Source of the DNA: Isoetes taiwanensis
Lineage: Eukaryota; Streptophyta; Lycopodiopsida; Isoetales; Isoetaceae
Direction of reading: 5' to 3'
Length of the DNA: 64,000 bases
NCBI GenBank assembly: GCA_021234155.1
Contig: JAJEKV010000262.1
Coordinates: 374,001-438,000 of the forward strand
The notes beneath the pieces were generated by a model. The model searched no databases and had not been told where the DNA came from. It saw nothing but the letters and a program-made list of their open reading frames with translations. Both the position numbers and the translations under genes were made by a program. Below, one piece after another: positions 45,417-56,837 of the stretch. The number at the start of each line of letters is the position of its first letter. Within the stretch, counting starts at the first letter, position 1.

Positions 45417-47904
45417 CTAACAGTGACCACTGAGTCTCTGTTGGTACCAGTACACCCTACAATAAAGCAGCCCGACTACTACGGGCCACTCACTCCTAAA
45501 CAGTCGCACATCGCCCGCCGTGTACCAGCCCCGGCTTATCGGTATAACAGTATCCGGTCGGGTTTGCCACACGTCTCGCACAAGGTGGCGCATGATGAAA
45601 CCAATGTGCATGCCACAGGTATTGTTGTCGACCTGCAGCGGGCACAATCACAAATCCGCGACATTTGAGGCCGCACCCCATCGGATGTAACCGGCCGGTG
45701 CCCCGGCCGCTTCGAAGACCCAAGCGCCGCTACGGCATAAAGAGAGTGCAGGTGAGATCACTAGTGGTGGGCACAGTGGGAAAGACAGGGGGACTAGAGA
45801 CACTCACGAGCGAAGCGCGGGTAGGTGGATGCGTACTCCTGAAACCCCCGGCCGTGAAGGCATGTTGTCGAAGTACCACCAGCCCACGTGATCGTCATCT
45901 CCGAGGCCTAGGCGGGTGCGCACGTCGGCGGATCGTATGAGAGCAACAAGCATCCAATGACCACTGCACACGCCAAAGATGTATGACTTTCGGTTCCCTT
46001 AAGTCAGAGGATTGCCTCGGGAATTGAAAGTAAAGCAAAGAATCGAAAGTATTTACCTTGTGACGATGGGCCGTGAGCACCGGGCGTAGTGCACCCCGGT
46101 CGGGGATGCTCACCGGAAGAAGGTGGGAGACGACTCCTCGGGAGGGACGTTTCGACACCGGCCGAACATAGTCGTGATAGTAACGGGGTCTATCATCAAC
46201 GACTCCACGACGCTTTCGGCCTCTCCAAGCATCTGCCTTAACCGCTACATATAAGCACACGCCAAATATCGATTTTTGTCGATCCATACAAACTAAACAT
46301 AAACCCGACGGACACGTACCTCATCAACACTTTCGAATGTGCCCCTCCTCCCCACCGTCCATCAGGGGCGCCTCGAGGAGGTCGGATGTTAGTATCTACG
46401 CCGCATCTGGCCCGGCGCCCTCTTGCAATATCCAAGTCGCCGCACCATCGACGCCCGCCGCGCCAACCATGGCAAGGTGTTCGGTGATCTGGCCGGCCGT
46501 AAAAGTGCATGAACACCCTAACCTCTTCGAAAAGGGACTCAAGATGTAACCTCAGCGGGATCCGCAAGTGCTCACGGGAACCTGTGGCCGACCGCCCGTG
46601 GGTGAGACCATCCTCGAATGGGTACACACACCGAGGTAGCTCGGATGGTGTGCTGTTTAACTCTCCGGTGGTACATGAAAAACCGCGTATGCTCGGTCTC
46701 TTATCCATGCCTCTGCTCCCTCGACATTGCGATCGGCGGAAATGGGGAAGTCAATGTGTGTGCCATGCCCGTGCCTGCCATCGCCGTCCTCATGATATCA
46801 TCGAGGACCTGGCGACCCCTCGGCGGGTCAGCCCTGTCACCGCGCAGGCGCCCTATGGAAGGAGGGGTGGCCATGTACAGATCGGCCGGCAGCGGACGTG
46901 TCTCATGACTGGGGCTGGATCGACGCGGGTCCCTACCTCTCATTTGGAACTCTTCCCCGTCGCCACGCAAGCCACTCACCTCGGGCAATGGAGGATCGGT
47001 TGGAGTGTGGATGCTCATATCCAAAGCGGTGGCAAAGATGACTCCCCGGGCCGTAACTTGGCCGGGGACTCCTCGTATCTGTGGAGCTCGGCTTAGCAAC
47101 TCCTCCTCTGTGGGCAAATGGCCACCGATCCTCTGTGCAATGGCCCAGTCATTGAGCATAGCATGTGCGGTCCAGTCTTCCTGCCGAACGCCACCTGTGC
47201 CACTAGCTCTTACTCTAATGCGACCTTCATGATAGGGCTGCATCCTCTCGCGCTCCCGCCTGTGCTGTGTGCTGGCCTCATAAAACATGGCGTCCGGCCC
47301 CTCAGGGAAGGCATCTAGGGCCGCCTCAGGGGTAAGGACATGCTGTAGGCGCATCGTTGTTGCGCCTTGTCTCCTCGCCTCTCTATGTCTCGCCGCGGCC
47401 TCCATCATACGTGCAGCTTTTGCAGGATCTTCTCGACGTTTTGCAGCCCTCTCCCGCTCGGACACCACTCTCTCTGCAATTCGCGGGGTTGCACCCCTTG
47501 GCGGGAAATGCAATGCGTGGGCCACCATTGATCTGCATGGTGGCTCGATGGTGGCTCAAGCTCCATCGCGGGTCAATCCGGAAATCGAGGGGTGGCGACT
47601 TCTATCCACAAAGTGTGTACACCAGTCTTTGTGCAAATCCACCCGGGCAGCGGTGTGGGCCCGACCGCTCTCAACAGGCGTGACCTGCCAAGACCGGGCA
47701 CCAAATGCTATGGTATTCCCTCGTCACAAAACAAATACGGTTAACAAGCACACAAAACATACCTAGCGGGATAAGACGGTGCCAGTTGGGGTACCATTCA
47801 ACAATGCTACCGATGCGTCCGGGGACATCAGCGCCGCTCTGCAGGCCAAATGGCAAGGGACGCTCATCCATGCCGCCGGGGGGCTGCCTGCTCGGCGGAG
47901 ACAT
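45417..47904 (-). pseudogene. Ulp1-like (C48) cysteine protease gene of the MULE
   Basis: On the minus strand a first exon from 47904 (MSPPSRQPPGGMDERPLPFG) ends near 47770 at TAG/GTATGT, and the next exon begins after CTTGGCAG with VTPVESGRAHTAARVDL. Long Arg- and Ala-rich blocks (46701-47528) and a further block (46238-46708) follow in other frames. Near the C-terminus HVGWWYFDN could supply the catalytic His and Asp, and PLQVDNNTCGMHIGFIM supplies a Cys after N-N-T, as in SUMO-protease-like enzymes (Q...C box). Such proteases ride on several plant MULE groups with an unknown role. Frameshifts make this copy doubtful. Confidence 0.55.
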
Positions 47905-48499
47905 GGTCTCTGGCGGATAAATGTAGATTGCTCGAAATAGATATCGAATTCCGGTGATTATGAGTCGGATTTAAAGAGAAGCTTTAAGAAAAAAGGAGAA
48001 GCTTCAACAAATAAAAAGAAGCTTCAACAAATAAAAATAAGTTTCGAACGTTCAAACCAAATAAAAATAAGCTTCAACAAATATAAATAAAAGCCCACTT
48101 AAGGAAACAAATTTTATTATGATGGGCAACTCTCACCAAGCAGAAAGCAATAGGGATGGCAATAGGGAACCTAGATGCAATTGTACGAGCACACTTATAA
48201 TTTTGTCAATGGAGCTCAAAACAAGACTCAAAATCGCTCAATGCATCTCAAAATCGTTCCAAAGAAAGAAAAAAAGGAAGGCTGAAATACTTGTTTTAAC
48301 AGGGCTAAGGAGCCCGTTCTCCAATCGATCCCACTACTTTGGAGTTGCTTCCGGAGCTTCTTCTTGCCGGGGAGCTTGTTCTAGAGCTGCACAAGGAGCG
48401 TCCGAGCCGAAGCGCCAAAGAAATTTCTAGAAAAAATTTGCCTACCATTGTTATGAACTCGGCCAGGGGATCTAGGGTGGAGATACGATTCCATGGGCC

Positions 48500-48909
48500 G
48501 ATGCTCCGCTTGCTCACGGAACCCGGTGACGGCCGACACCCGCCATCCGGCCCGCATCGCCGTGACGGCAGACTGCGAGGGGTTCGCCCTTGCCGAACCC
48601 GTAGTATCCGCCCACCCGCTGGAAGTCATTACCCCGGCGCCCCTCGGCGTAGACCAGCCCGGGGTTCGCCCAGCGAACCCGTGCCGGGTCCGGCCAGACT
48701 GCCAGTAGGCCGCCAAGCCCGCCCATACGCCAAGCCACGCAACTAACCGGGTTGGGTTCGCAGCGAACCGTAGGGAGGCCACGCCGATCCCCCATGCCCC
48801 CGACGCTCACGCCACGCTGGCCCAGGCGAACTTTGCGGGTTCGCCCAAGCGAATTTTCCGGGTTCGCCCGGGCGAACCCACTTGGTTCGCGAACTTGGTT
48901 TCGGGAGCC
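48500..48909 (-). repeat. Right terminal inverted repeat region of the MULE
   Basis: Read on the minus strand it begins GGCTCCCGAAACCAAG and carries the same GGGTTCGCCC palindromes as the left end. Confidence 0.6.
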
Positions 48910-51140
48910 AATAAAGTGGGCGATGCTCGCATCCAATGGTCCAAAAAAACTTTGAAACACCCCAAATGATAATGCAAGCAGGAGGTCAAGCTATTGGTCT
49001 CCTATATCCAGCAGGGCAATGAATAAAGGAATTGGATTTATTTGAATGTTGTTGCCATGAAAGTTAGCTCTTTCATGGTTTCAATCAGGCAAAAATTATC
49101 CCATCACATACCCATTGGAGCATAGCTTGGAGGTCTAGCAATGTCAAAATGACATCTATATGTCTAGGTTAAGATTAAGATTGTGAGTTAAATGCTCTTG
49201 CCTCTTGGTATGATACTACTATATGCAATGTGGTTGATCTGATTGCCTATGTAAAGGATCCAATTGCCTATGTAAAATACCATGTCTCCTAAATGCATGG
49301 TTTGGGTATACATGTCTTTCCACTATATCTACTTGCATATACTTGTGACTTCATTACAGTGGTCTTCTATGTCTACTTGCATATATTTGTAACTTCGTTA
49401 TAGTGCTCTTCTTTGTGCCGAGTGTATTTGTTGCTTTGAAAATCTTAGCAAAGCTAACATGAAAGATTTCGCCAATTATGTTTCATTGCTCATAGGGTAT
49501 GGTCGCCATGTTCCGCGCACTTAAGAGGCAAATTGGCCCAGCCGGATTTCACGCGTCCCTCGATCCGTCGGCTAATGTTGTATGTGACAACTTCTCTAAA
49601 GACATGCACACCAAAAAATGCGAGGCTAGAAAGTTATGGTGCCCTAAAGTAAGGGGGGTCTAGCGTCCATCGTCGCGAAGCCCCTAACCACACATCGTGG
49701 TACTCGACGCCAGGGTTCGCAGGGGTTATTGCCCCGCAGACGCGCTATAAATGCCACCTATCGCGCACTTGAGTGGACCTGCACGCCTGACCGTCTCTCA
49801 CGATCGGGCCACATCCCATTAATATCAGCAGGCCTAGATGCTATATATGAGTCCTACAACGCCAGCTACCGATGCATATGCCACCAGCTATCGAGGTACC
49901 TGCCAACGGTCACCGTTGCCTTTTTAGCCCTCCTCTGCCAAAATTCGAGCCGCTTTTTCCACACTGCAATCCCAAATCCGCATCCAAATTGGCCCGAACA
50001 TTCTCTTGCCCCATCCAGAGGAAAGGTAATTTGGCTTTAAAACCTGGATTTTTGGAAATCCGGGACCGCCAGATACGGGGCAGGGGCATCATTCCAGTTA
50101 TTAGTTTAAATTGAGTGCTCGAGCAACCTCTCCATTCCGCTCAAGCTTCCGGGTACCCCAAGCATCACAGGTAAGCGCACATGGTTTTGTTGTGTATTTG
50201 GTATTGAGTCGCCACCGATTTCATGCGTTTTTCATGCAGCTCAGAAGAATCAGCCATGGATCACTCGAGAAGAACAAGCTATCATGGGTTGGGTTCTAGA
50301 TGGAATGTTGTTAGGGGTGGAGGCTCTGATCCTAGCAAGAGGGCTCGGCCTCTTCTGAGCGCTCCGCCATTGCCTACGAGCTCGTCCACTTTGACGACTC
50401 CTAACAGCTTCAGGGTCCGGAATTGCTTGGTAACCCCAGTCGAGATTACAACAGCCGTGGGATCGTCTATAAACATGGAGGTTTTGCCTGAGATTGTGTC
50501 CCAGATTGAGCGGGCAAAGTCCGAAACAGATCTCATACATTGCCAGATAGTGGTCACAGAAGGAGATCATGTGCTCTTCCAGAGCCCGGTTTGTTATTGA
50601 GCTGCAACCTCTTTGTACAGAAGGCCCCTTTGAACGATCCCCCTCCTCTCCTTCCTTTTGATTTCTGTTGTCTGTTGGCCACTGTGCCACAACTGATACA
50701 GCCCCTTGGGCTTATTTTGTGAAGCCTCAGGGCTAATTTTTGTATGATCAAAATTTTGAATAATGCATTGATCTTCTGATTACTGGCCCAATTGGTTGTG
50801 TTGATTACTTAAAATATTTGTGTGAATGACAATAATTCTGTCAGGTTCATGCCCCATATTGGTACAAGGATTGGGAAATCAGTTGCAAACAATAAAATTA
50901 TGTACAATGAGTTCACTGCATTTAGAGTCTTGTCGACACCTTAATTGTCTTGGGTTTCATCAGAGTCTTCAGTTATCTGTGCATAGTGTCTTTTAGGAAA
51001 AAAGCCAAATGAAATGTAAACTTAAAATCAAGAATGCTAGGTGAACGAGCATACCTGACTACCAGCGGGTGTAGCTATGAATGAGATCCTCCTTGCAGTC
51101 TCGAGCTTCCTTGCTGTCAGCTGCTCTAATTTCATGCATG
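48910..51140. other. Intergenic region with unassigned open frames
   Basis: An open frame at 50223-50600 reads PEIVSQIERAKSETDLIHCQ near its end but matches no family I know; another at 49729-50040 is likewise unassigned. They could belong to an old transposon. Nothing else was recognised. Confidence 0.35.
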
Positions 51141-51148
51141 TTCTGCTC

Positions 51149-53720
51149 TCAATGCCTCGCAGAAACCATCACTCGATGTGTGCACTCCCCCCTCCCCTCC
51201 AGATCTGATGCAAAGCCCCTCGTCCTTGCCCTCGTGGCCTGTGATGGCCGCACACACGTTTGAGATGGTTCTTGCAGACCAGCCATAGACCCTCCAACAT
51301 CAGGGACATGCACCTGACTTACACGAGCCTGAGAAGCCATCACTGCACCAGCACCTTCATCACCAATTTCATGTGTATGTTCCACATGCACAGATTGTTC
51401 CACATGCTCACAAGCTTGAATGTGTGGTGCTTGGTCATTTTGCACATCAGTTGGGAGTTGTCCAGGTAAGGCCTCCCATAGCTGGTGCACTTCTGCCATG
51501 TCAAACCCTTCTGTCAGTGCATCTGGATGGTACTCTTCTCCAGCCTGCTCCTGGCCTTCTGTAATGTCTTCAACATGCACCCTCCCAAACCTGGTACACT
51601 CTTGGCCTGGCTTAACCTTTTCCTGGTCAAAGGGCCAAATACCAGTGGCCCTAAAACCTGCCTTGATGTTGTGGGGTGTTAGGCCACATGCAATTGACTG
51701 TGAAATCAATTCTGCTATCTCCTTCCTCTTTGGCTCTGCCCTCCCTACGTCCCAGGCCGATGATACCACACCTACGCCCACGCGGCCATCATCCGAGGAT
51801 TGTTTGCCCACTGCACAGGTCCCGCTTTCGAAGCCTGACCAGGCCACAGCGCACCCGTTAGCCCTGAACCTACGCATTGTGGGTTTGGAGGAAGCAAGTG
51901 ACACTCCTGGGACAGCTGAGGTGACCCGTTTCTTTGCTGAGGTGATGCACATACATGCAGATGGCATTCTCTCGGCTCGTCGAGTTGGAGCAGCACGGCC
52001 TGACCGCCCCCATCATTTACTGGTCAGTTTCAGGGATGCTTTGTCCAGGCTACACATCTTCCGCCATGGCAATCACTTGCAAGGAACCTCCTTCTCCGTC
52101 CAGGAAGACCTTACCCAGCACAGCTCTGCCGACGAAAGGATGAATTATGTCGAGTCCGCGAGGCTCGTCTGCACCAGAAGTGGGCTGTGTATAGAGGCGG
52201 CCAGGCTATCATTCGGGATCACTGGCCACTTGATCCATCATCCATGGGCAGTGTCTGTGTAGTTGATTTGACTCCGAGATCTGCTTGGGCTTATGCCCTT
52301 TTGTTTTTTTCTAGTATTGTGATTTGCTACGGGGCATAGTCCCCCGAGTTCTGTGTACTGGGGCTAGTCCCCACGTTTGATTTTGGCTTCGGCCTTTTTG
52401 GTTTGGTCACGCAGCTTGGTCCCCGAGTTTCAGTCTGGGCTTTTGCCCTATCTTTTGTATTAGGTCCCATAACCCGATTGGGTTCCGCGGACGTTAAAAA
52501 ATTCTTCCTTCCTTCCTTTGTTAACCATGTAGGAAAACCTAAGTCTCTTGAATGATGCCTTGAAAGGGACAAAGCATGCCACATCTAGAGGTTGAAGTCT
52601 ATGAGACGTGTGTGCAGGCAATAAGGCAAAGTGAATACCCTTCTCTCTTGCTGCCAATATGACTTCTAGATCCACATGGCTACCATGACCATCCAAAATG
52701 ATAAGGTGAGGCTGATCTGGGGATACACCACCTGGGACTCTTGCTGCAAAATGGGACAGCAATGATTTAAACAATTATGATGTCATCCAGGCTGAAGTCT
52801 GGATAGCCTGAATGGCACCCTCTTCACATCTTGCAATGTTGTCCTGCCTCATTTGACTACCTTAAAAAATGTACATGTTGGGGATCCTATACCCCTCAGC
52901 ATTAACACATACCAAAATTGTAACCCACTCCATGTTCTTCATGACGAGCTCACTCACCCTGTTCCCCCCTTCCTAGCTATGATTTTCAGCCCCTTCACTT
53001 TCCCTGCCTGAATTTCAGTCCCATCAGCGTTCTATATCCGTGACGCTGGGAAGGCAAACTCAGCATAAATCTGCTTGAACCCAACATAAAATTAGTCGAG
53101 GTTCTCCTGGGTCATGGCACGAGCCCTAGCTACATCTAGGGTTTTTGCACTCCCGAGTGTAACTTCGGGGTGTCTATGCTTAAAAAGCTTCCACCACTTA
53201 CTGCCTAGTACTCCACACAAGACCCCCCTGCTCTAGCCATCTCTGCTGCCTTTTCCTTGACAGCAGATAGGGTAGCTCCCATTCCTTGCTCCGCCATGCT
53301 AAGGGCCACTAACTAGCTCCTCCTCTTGGAGAGTTGTCAATATTTGTGGATGATTTGTTTGCTTGCTTGTGGGTTGTTCGATCATATAGCCAATCTTGGA
53401 TTGTGGATTCTGGTATACCAGACCTCCTTGATGCCTCTCTAATTGAAATGCGAAGTTCACTTACCTCTTCGAGGATGTCCAGCATTTGCTCCTCTATCTA
53501 TTGACCTCTCCTACTCGGCCTCCTTGGCATTGCACTAGTAGCAGCACTGCCTTGTGGTGCCCTCTTCTTTGTCCTGTGCGCGCAGACCTCTTAGATGATG
53601 CCGGTCTCCTGGTACCTCTTTCAGCATCGGTATCTCTTCGTGCCCTCGTCGAAACCATGGCTGTCTTCGTGCTCTTCTCAGCCTCTTCTCGACAACATAT
53701 GAACTATGAAAGGAGGGCAA
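51149..53720 (-). pseudogene. Pogo-type (DDE_1) transposase, split by an insertion
   Basis: On the minus strand the N-terminal HTH region reads REASRRSGIPESTIQDWL near 53420. Further on come YAEFAFPASRI-stop-NADGTEI, the first catalytic segment (usually WNxDETG), and VTILVCVNAEGYRIPNMYIF. The block at 52460-52774 has LIILDGHGSHVDLEV with the second catalytic Asp and LLPAHTSHRLQPLDVACFVP, both standard in DDE_1 endonuclease domains. After a 760 bp insertion the tail resumes with KRKEIAELISQS and NIKAGFRATGIWPFD. Several stops and frameshifts are present, so this copy is dead. Confidence 0.7.
51735..52497 (+). mobile_element. LINE fragment inserted in the pogo-type gene
   Basis: On the plus strand the fragment reads NLRIVGLEEASDTPG, then ILSARRVGAARPDRPHHLLV and SFRDALSRL, then GTSFSVQEDLTQ. 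This is the pattern of the conserved C-terminal region of LINE first proteins (RNA-binding ORF1). It ends near GCGGACGTTAAAAAA, a short A-tail, beside a CTTCCTTCCTTT stretch that resembles CTCCTTCCTCTTT at the left junction and may be a decayed target duplication. It lies opposite in strand to the pogo-type gene. Confidence 0.5.
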
Positions 53721-53849
53721 GATTTTATGTCCATGGAAGCCATAGCGGGAGTCGGAGAATTGAATTCAAATGCTATCGAGTGCTAGGTTTGGGGGCCAAT
53801 TCAAATCACCTGCATTGAATTCATCTTTCAAATTGGCATGCTTGAGGTA

Positions 53850-56837
53850 TCTTCTCCAGCACGGATATGGTCATCCAGTGCACGGATATGGTGCGAGAGC
53901 CCTTTTAATTATGTTTTGCATGTACAAAATCAACATCATATAGTATATTGCCTGAAATCTTATAGTGTTTTGCAAATCTTGTTATACAGTATCGTAATTT
54001 CTATACATCCATACCCCACAAACGAGGAATTTTGTGTACGGTGTAGATTAAGGAATAAGGGGTGAATATGCCTATCCAACAGCTCTCGTTGCCCTACATC
54101 ACTCCCCGTGTGAATATGCACCCAAACAAAAGGGGGTTTAGGGGGGAATTTAATTTTAATGCGTGTAATGTAATGGTTTGTGTTATAGGTTTAATTTTTT
54201 TTTTTTGCCCCTTCGGGGCAATGAAAATTGTGTATGAATGTTGTGTACATTGCTATAGGTTCTTGTGCCTAAGACAGTGTGGCCTTGAAGACCACTTATA
54301 GTTGTGCTGCAAAATTTTCTATAATATATATTTGTAATAGTGCCCAGCGTTGCTGGGCATAGACTCCTTTTCATAAATCTCATAAGAAACGAAGCCCATC
54401 ATTGCTAGGCTAGAAGAGGTTTCTGTTGCATTCGACATTGTTCCCTTTCCACATGGCATAGAAAAATGTTAGCGGAATTTCCACATTAAATTATGTTCTC
54501 AAAAGACATTGCATGGAAGAATGTTAAGAGAATTTCAAGATCAAATTATGTTCTTAGGTTTGAGTGAACACAACCATCTCATCATAACACAGTACTTCCT
54601 TTTACATTAACCATATCATCATAACACAACACTTCCCTTTGCAATGTGTTTATATCGTAGAACTGAACAGAGCTTCTGCTTCAAATTAGCATATATTGAT
54701 GCAACAACAAATATATACAATGGTCCACCTTTGCTATTCTGCTTAAAATTCGACCAGCATTGGAGCATTAAGGAGAGAATGAAGCATTGTAATGGAACTT
54801 TTGTGCCCTTGCTAGCCCAACAACAGACACCAAGAGGACTATTATAAGGATAGCTGCAGCACCTCCATCGCACACCTGAATTGAAACTTCAATTGAACTC
54901 TATAAGTGGGAAAGGCCTAAGCAGTGTGCGCACACTTGAAGACTTAAGAAATGGAATGAATATTTATAAATGCAAATTAGATTTACCGCTTGCAGATGTT
55001 GTTTGTTCTTTTCCAATCGCAAGAATCTCCCTTTCAAGCAACAACCACAATTTGCTGATTGTCAGAACAAATTTGACATGCAAACAGAGTTTCCTGTCTC
55101 AATCTCCTTTTGATAGACAAACTATATACAGAGGCAAGCTGTAATGGAATCTCCTGCTCTCCCCTTCTATCACCTGTTTGCAACTCCCTAGTCACCTCCT
55201 CAGTTGCCTGCAGAATTCAAAGGCAGCTAGAAAAAGGTAGAGCAGGGGAACTCGCAGATCAAAGCCAAAGGCAGCAAATTCGGCAAATGTAGCAAACACA
55301 GAAACAATTCCATCATTGCGTTGTCTCAAAATCAGTGAACCCTAATATGAAAATGATCTTCACAACGCAAAAAAAGTGAATGCCAGGCTCGTTCTTATTT
55401 GGTATCTACTATGCTACAAAACTTGTATGGCCAGCCAAGAAGTCATTTCCTTAGAAACCACTAAAAGAGCGGGACGCTGAATAGATGACCCACCAATCTC
55501 CCAATATCCTAATCACCACCATGGTCTGTGAAATGCTGCTCACTCTGGCTGTGCAAAAGAGTATATTGTCTTCAACTTCTACTTGGTTAAACTTATAGAC
55601 TTGATTTAACTGCACAGACACAATATCGCATTTAGGGTGATGTTGACTGATGGAATCAGAGAGTATCAACCTACCTGAGCTTTCAATCGATCCCATCCAC
55701 TCTTGTTGGCACTTTCATTCATTTCTTCATCATCTTCTATCTGCAGTTACACTGGATGAGTTCTTTAAGGATAAATTAGTTCATCTACATGTTCATCCAA
55801 ATGAAAATATCATGCCAGGGTATCATCTTCACATATTATAAAACGTCTAACAAATGTGAAGATGAAAGTTACCTGCTGAAGCCAGACATGTATGGAAGAT
55901 GGTGCTGGCTTGGTAGTCCACTATGTGCAGCCACTCTTCAATAATTCGTCTCCAACAATTCGTATGGATCTTCACCTACATAAGGGCAGACCTGCCCCTT
56001 AACTCAGCTTGGATATAGTGCAAAAGCACAGTTTTACCTGCTCGGCTCGGCCAGAAACTCTCAACCTGTTGCTACTGCTGGCATTGGTTTGCAGCATCCA
56101 CTACAGAAGAACGAAAGTGCTTTTGAGGCAAACCCTATAACTCAGATATCCAATCCAGAGAGACGATCTGGGCCTTAAATTTTAAGGGCTGAACTTCTTT
56201 GGCATATGTAATAAATCTTTGCATAAAGAAGATCCTTCATAGAAAAGGGCAGTGTCCATCTCTAGAACAGGCAGCAAAGCGTCGAATAGGGTTTGGGCTT
56301 GGCTGCCATTGTCAACCATCTCCAGAACAGGCAGCAGGGCTTAAAGCAGAAGGGTTACGACTACTTCTGCATCAGTTCCACGTCGAATCAAAACATGCAG
56401 TTTAGCCAAATCATGGCTATCAGGTCATACTGTCTGTTTTGGCCATGTTGAGCAAGAACCATATCTGCAGTATCGGCCCATGACTACCAGACCATCATAT
56501 TTTCGGCAAAGATTCAAAATCACCAGTAAGATTTTTCTAAACATCTTGCACTCCACTTTTTGCTAGCCAGAGCATGGCCTTCAGGCATCTCTTCAGCATT
56601 TCGTTCTCTCGCAGATCGCTCACCTTCCGGAGACCCGAAGCTTCTTGGTTCGAAAAAAAAAAAAAAAAGAGTTTTTCGAAAGTGTCATCAGGGCATCTCA
56701 TGGTCTTCCGATCTCCATTCCTCTCGCGAAAAAAAGATTTTTGAATGTCACCGTTGATCGGCTCACCTTCGATCGGGTCAGTTTTTCGATCTTTTGGATC
56801 GTCAAAAAAAGGGCGTGATGGAACCGGATAACATTAT
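53850..56837. other. Intergenic region with short local repeats
   Basis: Apart from an element-head fragment at 54341-54359, this stretch has only short local duplications (for example near 54480-54560 and 54570-54640) and no recognised gene. A poly-A run of 17 lies at about 56653. Confidence 0.45.
54325..54370 (+). repeat. Isolated head of the polypyrimidine element family
   Basis: TGCCCAGCGTTGCTGGGCA, preceded by TTTGTAATAG, matches the head of copy B exactly over the palindrome, but no C/T core follows. Confidence 0.55.

Larger units (their letters stand above)
40793..48909. mobile_element. Mutator-like (MULE) transposon with transposase and Ulp1-like genes
   Basis: The left end starting GGCACCCGAAAGGAAGTTGG and the reverse complement of the right end starting GGCTCCCGAAACCAAGTTCG match at about 32 of the first 39 positions. 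Both continue into palindromes GGGTTCGCCCAAGCGAACCC (40823-40842) and GGGTTCGCCCGGGCGAACCC (48860-48879). Inside are a plus-strand transposase gene and a convergent minus-strand Ulp1-like gene, an arrangement known from some plant MULEs. The element is clearly more GC-rich than its surroundings. I found no convincing 8-9 bp target duplication, so the exact termini are uncertain. Both genes contain frameshifts, so this copy is probably inactive. Confidence 0.65.
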
